Shown here piece after piece: positions 32,844 through 39,677 of a stretch of DNA of 64,000 nt. The notes under the pieces were generated by a model. It was not told the DNA's origin, ran no database searches, and saw only the letters and a program-made list of their open reading frames with translations. Each line of letters starts with the position of its first letter. Positions within the stretch are counted from its first letter, which is position 1. The translations under genes and the position numbers were made by a program. The stretch is from positions 1-64,000 of the forward strand of contig CABQJK010000007.1 in the NCBI GenBank assembly GCA_902464495.1, given 5' to 3'. The DNA comes from an uncultured Collinsella sp. GTDB lineage: Bacteria > Actinomycetota > Coriobacteriia > Coriobacteriales > Coriobacteriaceae.

Positions 32844-32972
32844 GGCGGGCCCCTGCCCGTTAGCCCCACAATCGTCCTCGGACATGTCGGAAGCCCCCGC
32901 TGCGCACTTCGTGCGGCGGGGGCTTCCTCCGTCCTGCGGAAAGATTGTGGGGCTAACGGGCAGTGGCCCGCC
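32844..32972. repeat. 129-bp inverted repeat with 30-bp arms and nested terminator hairpin
   Basis: Arms 32844-32873 and 32943-32972 pair over 30 bp with one mismatch (core TGCCCGTTAGCCCCACAATC). Inside lies a second stem-loop GGAAGCCCCCGC...GCGGGGGCTTCC at 32889-32926. The inner hairpin is a plausible terminator for the dehydrogenase gene; the long outer arms are more than a terminator needs. Confidence 0.85.
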
Positions 32973-33092
32973 GGCTCGTTATCGTGGCGGGCGCAGTCCT
33001 GGCGAGCTCGATGGGTCATCTCGCTAGGTAAAAAGATGGTTCGCGGTGGTATTGTTGCTGTGGGTTTAATTCGATATGAAAGGGTGACTTTG

Positions 33093-34121
33093 GTGTCCAA
33101 GATGGATTCTACGCTCTCCTATATTACTGACCAGTTGAAGGCACTGACTTCTATTGCTTCGCCTACGGGCTATACCCGTGCGGCGACTGATTATCTGATG
33201 GAAACGTTGCGCGAGATGGGGTTTGGGCCCGAGCGTTCCAATAAGGGCAACGTGTTGGTTGAGCTTGGTGGCGAGGGTGAGCCGCTCGTACTGGCGAGCC
33301 ATGTCGATACCCTGGGCGCCATGGTGCGCTCCATTAAGGACAATGGTCGCTTGCGTCCCACGACGCTCGGCGGGCATCAGTGGTCTACGGCCGATGGCGA
33401 GAACTGTACCGTCTACACACGCGATGGCAATGTCTACACGGGCGTGGTCCTCAATACCGAGCCTTCGGCGCATGTGGCCGATGAGCCGGTCAAGACCATC
33501 GAGAAGAACATGGAAATCCTGCTCGACGAGAACGTTGACAGCAAGGACGATGTGCTCGAGCTGGGTATTCAGACCGGCGACATCATCGCTATGGATCCGC
33601 GCACCACGGTGACGGAGAGCGGCTACATCAAGAGTCGCTTCCTTGACGACAAGCTGTCGGCGTCGATTCTGCTGGGTTTGGCCCGCGCCGTTGCTGGCGG
33701 CGAGGTGACGCTTTCGCGCAAGGTATCGCTGCTCTTTACGGTGTACGAGGAAGTCGGCCACGGCGGTGCCTTTGTGCCGGACGACACGCGCGAGATGATC
33801 AGCGTGGACATGGGCTGCGTGGGCGACGACCTGGGTTGCACCGAGCGCATGGTTTCGATTTGCGCCAAGGATTCGGGCGGTCCGTACAACTACGACCTGG
33901 TGACCACGCTGTCCAACATCGCGCGCGAGCTGGAGCTCGATTACGCCATCGACGTGTATCCGCACTACGGCTCCGACGTCGAGGCCACGCTCTCGGCCGG
34001 CTACGACATTCGCCATGGCCTGATCGGCCCCGGCGTGTACGCGAGCCACAACTACGAGCGCAGCCACATCGACGGTGTGCGCAACACCTACGAGCTCGTC
34101 CGCGCCTACGTCCAGCGCTAG
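33093..34121 (+). CDS. M42-family metallopeptidase (glutamyl/deblocking aminopeptidase type)
   Basis: 342 aa from GTG 33093, with GAAAGGG 8 nt before; ATG 33102 is an alternative. The cytosolic co-catalytic dizinc fold is indicated by LASHVDTLG (first metal His/Asp), RFLDDKLSAS (bridging Asp), YEEVGHGG (catalytic Glu pair), SVDMGCVGDD (metal Asp) and the final HNYERSH. These match M42 enzymes such as PepA, FrvX and YsdC, which trim N-terminal residues from short peptides. The gene stands alone between strong terminators. Confidence 0.92.
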   Translation: MSKMDSTLSYITDQLKALTSIASPTGYTRAATDYLMETLREMGFGPERSNKGNVLVELGGEGEPLVLASHVDTLGAMVRSIKDNGRLRPTTLGGHQWSTADGENCTVYTRDGNVYTGVVLNTEPSAHVADEPVKTIEKNMEILLDENVDSKDDVLELGIQTGDIIAMDPRTTVTESGYIKSRFLDDKLSASILLGLARAVAGGEVTLSRKVSLLFTVYEEVGHGGAFVPDDTREMISVDMGCVGDDLGCTERMVSICAKDSGGPYNYDLVTTLSNIARELELDYAIDVYPHYGSDVEATLSAGYDIRHGLIGPGVYASHNYERSHIDGVRNTYELVRAYVQR

Positions 34122-34154
34122 GGAAGTAGTTTGCGACTCGGCTGACCAATCGCT

Positions 34155-34180
34155 AAGGCCCGATTTCTCGGGCCTTTTTT
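34155..34180 (+). terminator. Intrinsic terminator of the M42 peptidase gene
   Basis: AAGGCCCGA/TCGGGCCTT with a TTTC loop, followed by TTTT. Confidence 0.95.
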
Positions 34181-34190
34181 CGCCTTAGGT

Positions 34191-34229
34191 CGTTTAGTAT
34201 TATGATGTATGTAATATGTTAACTAAACG
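34191..34229. promoter_or_regulatory. Inverted repeat in the promoter of the HTH-HipA fusion gene
   Basis: CGTTTAGT (34191-34198) and ACTAAACG (34222-34229) are complementary and separated by 23 bp of AT-rich DNA that probably contains the promoter. Because the downstream protein carries its own DNA-binding domain, autoregulation at this site is a reasonable hypothesis. Confidence 0.45.
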
Positions 34230-34259
34230 CGTAAATTACTTAACGAGGTGATGCGGCAT

Positions 34260-35633
34260 ATGAATACATCTGAGTACTTATCTATGGGTGATGCCGCCCG
34301 CCTGTTGGGCGTTACGAAAGCCCGCATATCGCAACTTGCCGCATCGGGAACGCTCGCGTGCGATATTGTGGGCGGACGGAAAATGGTTGAGTATGATTCT
34401 GCGCTCGCTTATCAAAAGGTCCGCAAACGTGGACGCCGTCCTGCGGCCGATGTGGGGCGCAAGTTTACGCTGATGTCGGCCGACCATGAGGTCGCGCATG
34501 TCTCATTTGATCCGACACGTGAGTTTCCCTTCGAAATCGCCGAGGTGCTCGATGCGCAGAGGATGCCGTTTGGCACGTGCTCGAGTTCTTCTCCTACGGT
34601 GAATAAACGGGAGCTCAACGTGTGGTGGAGCCATCGGTCGGTGCCTGACGTCCGCCCCGGACTCGTCTCGCGCTATCGTGAACTGGGAATTGCCAGTGGC
34701 ATTGAGGTGCCGGTTCAGTGCCTGGGCCTATCGCTTTCGGATTGCTATTGGCTGCGGCCGGCCGATTGCGCCGAACTCAAATGGCAAAACCTCAATTACT
34801 TCGAGAATGATTTTGAGCGATCGGCGCCCGAAGAGCGTTCGGGTTGGCTGGAAGGCATCGGTCTTAAAAATCCTGATAACACGTCCGAGGGCGAGCTCCC
34901 TAAATCGTGGATGATTCGCAACGGTGTTCGCGTTCTGGTCAAGGGATGCGGCATGGACGACCAACGGCCCTTTAACGAGGCGGTTGCAACGGCTCTGCAT
35001 CGTCGCTTGCTGTCGGAGGGCGAGTTTGTTCCTTATACGGTTGAGCGGATGTTCGATGGCCCTGCGTGCCTGTGCGAGGATTTTCTTGACGGCCGCGAGG
35101 AATATGTTCCGGCTGTTTACGTTGAGAACGCCCTTGGCGGCCAGCGAGGAAGCTCGACGTACGACCGGTACTGCCGCTACCTTAGCAAGCATGGTGCCGA
35201 TGAGGCCGCTGTGAGAAGGTCTATGTCGCAGATGATTGTCTGCGATGCCCTTTTGGCCAACAGCGACCGCCATTGGCGAAACTTCGGCATCATCCGCAAT
35301 GTCGACACCCTGGAGATAAGGCCTGCACCGCTGTTCGATAGCGGCAACTGTCTGTGGTATAACGTGCCAACTGTCGTGCTCGCAGCTGGGGAGTTTGGGT
35401 TTGCCGCTAAGCCGTTTGGGCCCGACCCTTCCGTCCAGCTGGCGCTTGCGGACTCGCTCAATTGGTTCGATTCATCGCGGCTCAACGGATTTGTTGATGA
35501 GGCGATCGAGATTCTTTCGCAGAGCGAATGGGCGACGGCGGAGGGTCGACTCGAGGCCATTTGCCGCGGCCTCGAGCGTCGCGTAATCGAGGTGAATGCC
35601 GCTGTTGAAGTGCTTCGACACGTGCGGCGATAA
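34260..35633 (+). CDS. HipA-like kinase fused to an N-terminal excisionase-type HTH
   Basis: 457 aa from ATG 34260 (MNTSEYLSMG), with GAGG 11 nt before; ATG 34251 and GTG 34248 are too close to that site. Residues about 5-52 are a MerR/excisionase-type winged helix (LSMGDAARLLGVTKARISQL, then GGRKMVEY). The C-terminal half is HipA-like: a lysine-bearing strand VRVLVKG (about 223-229), a helix with PFNEAVATALHRRL, the catalytic loop ANSDRHWRNFG (Asp336, Asn341) and the metal-binding APLFDSG (Asp360). HipA kinases phosphorylate tRNA synthetases or other targets and normally pair with a separate HTH protein, HipB. Here the DNA-binding part is in the same chain. There is no neighbouring antitoxin gene. 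Residues 55-215 are unassigned. Confidence 0.75.
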   Translation: MNTSEYLSMGDAARLLGVTKARISQLAASGTLACDIVGGRKMVEYDSALAYQKVRKRGRRPAADVGRKFTLMSADHEVAHVSFDPTREFPFEIAEVLDAQRMPFGTCSSSSPTVNKRELNVWWSHRSVPDVRPGLVSRYRELGIASGIEVPVQCLGLSLSDCYWLRPADCAELKWQNLNYFENDFERSAPEERSGWLEGIGLKNPDNTSEGELPKSWMIRNGVRVLVKGCGMDDQRPFNEAVATALHRRLLSEGEFVPYTVERMFDGPACLCEDFLDGREEYVPAVYVENALGGQRGSSTYDRYCRYLSKHGADEAAVRRSMSQMIVCDALLANSDRHWRNFGIIRNVDTLEIRPAPLFDSGNCLWYNVPTVVLAAGEFGFAAKPFGPDPSVQLALADSLNWFDSSRLNGFVDEAIEILSQSEWATAEGRLEAICRGLERRVIEVNAAVEVLRHVRR

Positions 35634-35641
35634 TCCCGCGG

Positions 35642-36742
35642 CTATTTGATGGCTGCCGTAACGGTGCCGCCGCCCAGGACGACGTCGCCGCGGTAGACGA
35701 CGATGGCCTGGCCGGGGGCGATGGCGCGCTGCGGCTCGTCAAAAGTTAGCAGCATTTGCCCGTCTTCGTTACGCGTAAGGGTCGCTGCCTGGTCTTTCTG
35801 ACGGTAGCGGTACTTGGTGCCCACGCGAATGCCGCCGGCATCGAGCTCTGCCTCCATGCGCGCGTCCGGTGCGCTCCAGATCCACTCATCGGCCGTGAGC
35901 GCCGCAGCGGTCAGGTCCTCGGCTTCGCCTAGATGTACGGTGTTGCTGGCGGCGTCGACGCCCGTTACGTACACGGGATGCGCCATCGCGACGCCCAGAC
36001 CCTTGCGCTGGCCGATGGTGTAGCGCAGCGCGCCATTGTGGCGTCCGACCACGCTGCCGTCGCGCCACACAATGTCGCCCGGTACAGCGGGATGTCCGCA
36101 GCGGCGCTCGATATAGCCCGCGTAGTCGCCATCGGGAATAAAGCAGATGTCCTCGCTTTCGGCTTTCTTGGCATTGGTAAAGCCCTGCTCGGCGGCAATG
36201 CGGCGCACGTCGCGCTCTTTGTCCAGGCCTGCCAGCGGAAAGATCGTGTGCGCGAGGCGTTCTTGCGTGAGCGAATACAAAAAGTAGCTCTGGTCCTTTT
36301 TGGGATCCTCGCCGCGGTGCAGCTGCCAGGTGCCATCGGGCGCTTGACTCGTCTTGGCGTAATGGCCCGTGGCGATATAGTCGCAGCCCATGTCCAGCGC
36401 GGCGTCCAGCAGCGCGCCAAACTTAATGTGGCGGTTGCAGATGATGCACGGATTGGGCGTCAGCCCCTCCTGGTAGGCGGTCACAAAGCGCTCGATCACG
36501 CTGCGGTCGAACGTCTGCTGCAGGTCGAGCACGTGGTGGGGGATGCCGATGCGCTCGGCAACGGCTTTGGCGTCGGCGATGTCGCGGTCGACTTTGCTCA
36601 TGCCCGTGACAGGATCGGGCGCGGGGCAGGTGAGGCGCATGGTGGCGCCAACGCATTCGTAGCCCTGGCTTTTGAGCAGGTACGCGGTCACGCTGGAATC
36701 GACGCCGCCGCTCATGGCGACGAGCACGCGCTTGTTGTGCAT
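35642..36742 (-). CDS. mnmA: tRNA-specific 2-thiouridylase
   Basis: 366 aa. It makes 2-thiouridine at wobble position 34 of Lys, Glu and Gln tRNAs using ATP and a persulfide relay. The PP-loop is AMSGGVDSSV at residues 9-18. The two catalytic cysteines are in PNPCIICN (about 101) and SEDICFIP (about 197), and the tRNA-binding ATGHYA and KDQSYFLY motifs are present. The C-terminal beta-barrel is complete. The gene converges on the HTH-HipA gene with only 8 bp between stop codons and no terminator visible there. Sulfur may come via the cysteine pathway of the upstream cysK. Confidence 0.96.
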   Translation of the reverse strand: MHNKRVLVAMSGGVDSSVTAYLLKSQGYECVGATMRLTCPAPDPVTGMSKVDRDIADAKAVAERIGIPHHVLDLQQTFDRSVIERFVTAYQEGLTPNPCIICNRHIKFGALLDAALDMGCDYIATGHYAKTSQAPDGTWQLHRGEDPKKDQSYFLYSLTQERLAHTIFPLAGLDKERDVRRIAAEQGFTNAKKAESEDICFIPDGDYAGYIERRCGHPAVPGDIVWRDGSVVGRHNGALRYTIGQRKGLGVAMAHPVYVTGVDAASNTVHLGEAEDLTAAALTADEWIWSAPDARMEAELDAGGIRVGTKYRYRQKDQAATLTRNEDGQMLLTFDEPQRAIAPGQAIVVYRGDVVLGGGTVTAAIK

Positions 36743-36782
36743 GGGGAGGTTCTCCTTGGTGGCATGCGGCCAAAAAAGAAAA

Positions 36783-36810
36783 GCGGCGCGGGAGGCTGGT
36801 TCCGCGCCGC
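36783..36810 (-). terminator. Intrinsic terminator of cysK
   Basis: GCGGCGCGG/CCGCGCCGC stem; on the minus strand it is followed by TTTTCTTTTTT. It lies 113 bp beyond the cysK stop and before the mnmA start. Confidence 0.88.
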
Positions 36811-36923
36811 AGACATTGTAGCAAGTTCGGGTGCTTCGTGGGACACCCTAACAAGATAGGCTCAGGCCGCCAGAAGAGAGGGGAGACCGGCTTGCCTTGG
36901 GCTCATCGGTTTGGCAGTAGGCG

Positions 36924-37862
36924 CTAGTCCTGGAAGAGCGCCGTGGACAGGTAGCGCTCGCCGGTGTCGGCGAGCAGGGCCACGATGGTCTTGCCTTCGT
37001 TCTCGGGGCGCTTGGCCAGCTGCAGTGCGGCCCACACGGCGGCGCCGGACGAAATGCCCACGAGCACGCCCTCCTTGTGGCCCACGGCGCGGCCGGTGGC
37101 AAAGGCGTCCTCATTCTCGACGGGGATGATCTCGTCGTAGACCTGGGTGTCAAGGACGTCGGGCACGAAGCCGGCGCCGATACCCTGGATCTTGTGCGGA
37201 CCGGCCTGGCCCTTGGAAAGCACCGGGGAGGTGGCGGGCTCGACGGCGACGACCTTGATCTCGGGGTTCTGCTCCTTGAGGAACTCGCCCACGCCGGTTA
37301 CGGTGCCGCCGGTGCCAACGCCGGCGACGAAGATGTCGACCTGGCCGTCGGTGTCGTCCCAGATCTCGGGGCCGGTCGTGGCCTTGTGAATGGCCGGGTT
37401 CGCGGGGTTCACAAACTGACCGGCGATGATGCTGTTGGGGGTCTCCTTCTGCAGCTCCTCGGCCTTGGCGATAGCGCCCTTCATGCCCTTGGAGCCGTCG
37501 GTGAGCACAAGCTGCGCACCGTATGCTTGCATCAGCTTGCGGCGCTCGACGGACATGGTCTCGGGCATGGTGATGATCACCTTGTAGCCGCGGGCGGCCG
37601 CCACGGAGGCGATGCCGACGCCGGTGTTGCCGCTCGTGGGCTCGATGATGGTGTAGTCGCCGCCGCGCACGAGCTTGCCGGCCTTCTCGGCCTCGTCAAT
37701 CATGTTCTTGGCGACGCGGTCCTTAACGGAGCCGGCGGGGTTGAAGTACTCGAGCTTGACGAGCACACGTGCCTTGAGGTCCTCGTCGGCCTCAAAGTGG
37801 GTGAGCTCCAGAAGCGGGGTGTGGCCGATAAGCTGATCGATGGACGTGTAAACCTTGCTCAT
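36924..37862 (-). CDS. cysK: Cysteine synthase A (O-acetylserine sulfhydrylase)
   Basis: 312 aa, standard length. A PLP enzyme that makes cysteine from O-acetylserine and sulfide. The PLP lysine is in NPAGSVKDRVA (about 46), the substrate loop is PTSGNTGVG (about 75-83), and the phosphate-binding loop GVGTGGTVTGVG is intact. The ATG follows TTGGAGG. It is transcribed away from an Rrf2-family regulator gene; a dyad in the intergenic region could control one or both. CysK is favoured over CysM by the GIGAGFVPDVLD segment. Confidence 0.95.
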   Translation of the reverse strand: MSKVYTSIDQLIGHTPLLELTHFEADEDLKARVLVKLEYFNPAGSVKDRVAKNMIDEAEKAGKLVRGGDYTIIEPTSGNTGVGIASVAAARGYKVIITMPETMSVERRKLMQAYGAQLVLTDGSKGMKGAIAKAEELQKETPNSIIAGQFVNPANPAIHKATTGPEIWDDTDGQVDIFVAGVGTGGTVTGVGEFLKEQNPEIKVVAVEPATSPVLSKGQAGPHKIQGIGAGFVPDVLDTQVYDEIIPVENEDAFATGRAVGHKEGVLVGISSGAAVWAALQLAKRPENEGKTIVALLADTGERYLSTALFQD

Positions 37863-37921
37863 GATGAACCTCCAAAGTGTTCAAGTTGCTGGTTGCCGGG
37901 TGAATGACGACGTTTCTTATT

Positions 37922-37959
37922 AGCTAAACCCATAAACCTTATAGGTTGTTCGTTTAGCT
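37922..37959. promoter_or_regulatory. Nested dyad in the cysK promoter region
   Basis: AGCTAAAC (37922-37929) pairs with GTTTAGCT (37952-37959), and inside it AACC (37935-37938) pairs with GGTT (37944-37947). Position between divergent cysK and the Rrf2 gene suggests an operator or a leader hairpin. Confidence 0.45.
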
Positions 37960-38114
37960 GTTGAAAAGCATAGTAGACACTAAAGCCTACTAATGCAATA
38001 GGAAAAAGATATTTATTGCAAGATGATTAACACGCTGGACTGGAATGGGAGTTTTCAAAACCAGTTTTTCGGCTAGAATTGCTTCGAACAAAAGACCGAA
38101 AGGCAGCACTATAT

Positions 38115-38543
38115 ATGTTGGTTTCTACGAAGGGCAGATATGCCCTGCGCGTTATGGTCGACCTGGCCGAGCATCAGGCGGCCGGCCGCATCCCGCTTAA
38201 GGAGATTGCGGCGCGTCAGGGTATTTCTGAGAAGTACCTCGAGAATATTCTGGCGACGCTCGTGCGCGCCAATATGCTCTCGGGCATGCGCGGCAAGGGC
38301 GGCGGCTACGTGCTCACGCGCCCGCCCGAGCAATACACGGTGGGCGAGATCCTGCGCCTGACCGAGGGAAGCCTGGCGCCGGTTGCCTGTCTGGATGGCG
38401 ACTGCAAGGGTTGTTCGCGCTCGGATGAGTGTCCCACGCTCGATGTGTGGAAGAACCTGGATAAGCTCATCAACGACTATCTCGATGGCGTGACGCTCGA
38501 CCAACTTGTCGCGCCCAACGAGGGCTACGATTACGTGATCTAG
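38115..38543 (+). CDS. Rrf2-family transcriptional regulator with cysteine cluster
   Basis: 142 aa from ATG 38115 (MLVSTKGRYAL), after GAAAGG. The N-terminal winged helix (residues about 1-70) includes IPLKEIAARQGISEKYLENIL and GGGYVLTRP, the Rrf2 signature. Unlike CymR it has a cysteine set, CLDGDCKGC plus a fourth Cys (SDEC), at about residues 95-113, so it may bind an Fe-S cluster like IscR or NsrR. It is divergent from cysK, which suggests control of cysteine or Fe-S supply. The regulated genes are inferred. Confidence 0.9.
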   Translation: MLVSTKGRYALRVMVDLAEHQAAGRIPLKEIAARQGISEKYLENILATLVRANMLSGMRGKGGGYVLTRPPEQYTVGEILRLTEGSLAPVACLDGDCKGCSRSDECPTLDVWKNLDKLINDYLDGVTLDQLVAPNEGYDYVI

Positions 38544-38562
38544 GGCTCTAACGTAATGTGAC

Positions 38563-38597
38563 AGCGCGGGTCGACCTGTGGTGGGTTGGCCCGCGCT
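38563..38597. terminator. Bidirectional stem-loop between convergent genes
   Basis: AGCGCGGGTCGACC pairs with GGTTGGCCCGCGCT (two mismatches) with a TGTGGTG loop; TTTATG follows. It separates the Rrf2 gene from the convergent membrane-protein gene. Confidence 0.8.
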
Positions 38598-38611
38598 TTA
38601 TGTCAATTGGA

Positions 38612-38977
38612 CTATTCGCCTGCGACGCCGTCGAGGATGCTGCGCATGATGGACACCAGGATGCTGCCCATAAAGGCCGAGCCAAAGCTGGCGATGGAAA
38701 TGCCGGCGCCTAGGAGGTTAACTGACAGGTAGCTGGCGAGCTCGAGCATAAAGCTGTTGACCACGAGCTGGAAGATGCCCAGCGTGATAATGGTGAGCGG
38801 CAGCGAAATGACCGTCAGGAACGGTTTGACGAGCGAGTCGACGATGTTCAGGAACAGCCCCACAAAGGCAAAGCAGACCCAGGCTTCGGCAAAGCCGAAG
38901 GGCTGGATGCCGGGGACGAGAAACGTGGCGATCGCGATGGCGATCGAAGTGAAGAGCCAGTTAAGCATAAAGCGCAT
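38612..38977 (-). CDS. YvlD-like small four-helix membrane protein (phage holin superfamily IV)
   Basis: 121 aa from ATG 38975-38977 (MRFMLNW), with AAAGGGA before it. Four hydrophobic helices: LNWLFTSIAIAIATFLV, AWVCFAFVGLFLNIVDSL, VISLPLTIITLGIFQLVV and the C-terminal ISIASFGSAFMGSILVSIM. The PLTIITLGIFQLVVNSFML segment is diagnostic of the YvlD/DUF360 family. The family is chromosomal and often envelope-stress linked; despite its name nothing here is phage. Confidence 0.88.
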   Translation of the reverse strand: MRFMLNWLFTSIAIAIATFLVPGIQPFGFAEAWVCFAFVGLFLNIVDSLVKPFLTVISLPLTIITLGIFQLVVNSFMLELASYLSVNLLGAGISIASFGSAFMGSILVSIMRSILDGVAGE

Positions 38978-39248
38978 GGTGCGATCCCTTTCTGCGCAGA
39001 CAGCGTGTTGCTTTGTTTGGGCGCCCATTGTCTCAGATATTCGTGGAGCTTACGTGCGCGTTTGGTTTCAAAACGGCGTTCGTCCTAAAAAACGTGCCGC
39101 TGGCAGAGAGTCTTGTCGCTTTAGTTTGGTGGTGTGCTACACTGCTACGGGCAAATGCCCCATGCATTGTTTTATTGCGTATTACGGGCGAACGATGCCC
39201 GATGTCAGTATCAACTTCGATGCCTTTTGGCGGGTTTGGCGGTGATCG

Positions 39249-39548
39249 ATGAATATCGAGAACATGTTTGACAAGCCTGATGTCAAGCAGCTGGTCCACG
39301 CATTTAGTCTTTTGGACGACGAGAAGGATATTCAAGCGTTTTTGACCGATATCTGCACGCCGCGCGAGATCTGCGATCTTTCGCAACGCCTGCAGGTCGC
39401 GCGTTATTTGGATGAGGGCGAGCCCTATGTTGAGGTTCAGGCCCGCACCGGCGCTTCGTCCACCACGGTGAGCCGCGTGTCCAAGGCGCTCAACGGCGAG
39501 TACGGCGGCTATCGCAAGATCCTCATCAAACTGGAGGATGGCGAGTAG
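39249..39548 (+). CDS. yerC: YerC/YecD-type TrpR-like DNA-binding protein
   Basis: 99 aa. It contains the TrpR/YerC helical fold with CTPREICDLSQRLQVARYL and the recognition region TGASSTTVSRVSKAL, highly conserved in YerC proteins. The corepressor tryptophan site is not obvious, so ligand and targets are unknown. Only a weak ribosome-binding site (GGCGGTG) precedes the ATG. A possible promoter (TTGTCG, TACACT with 19 bp) lies near 39113-39142. Confidence 0.88.
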   Translation: MNIENMFDKPDVKQLVHAFSLLDDEKDIQAFLTDICTPREICDLSQRLQVARYLDEGEPYVEVQARTGASSTTVSRVSKALNGEYGGYRKILIKLEDGE

Positions 39549-39576
39549 GCCAGCGGCAAAAAACGAATTGCACAGA

Positions 39577-39603
39577 ACCGTCCCTCCGGGGGCGGTTTTT
39601 TGG
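39577..39603 (+). terminator. Intrinsic terminator of yerC
   Basis: AACCG-T-CCC/GGG-G-CGGTT with a TCC loop, followed by TTTTT. Confidence 0.9.
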
Positions 39604-39677
39604 TGTGGGGCCATGTTGTCCGCGTGGGCGGGTAGGATGGATACATTGAATATTGCGAACGGTTTGAGTGGAGGACC

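Noticed and set aside
38612..38977. Prophage remnant suggested by a holin-superfamily protein
   Set aside because: It is a YvlD-type chromosomal protein; no other phage gene, attachment site or integrase is nearby.
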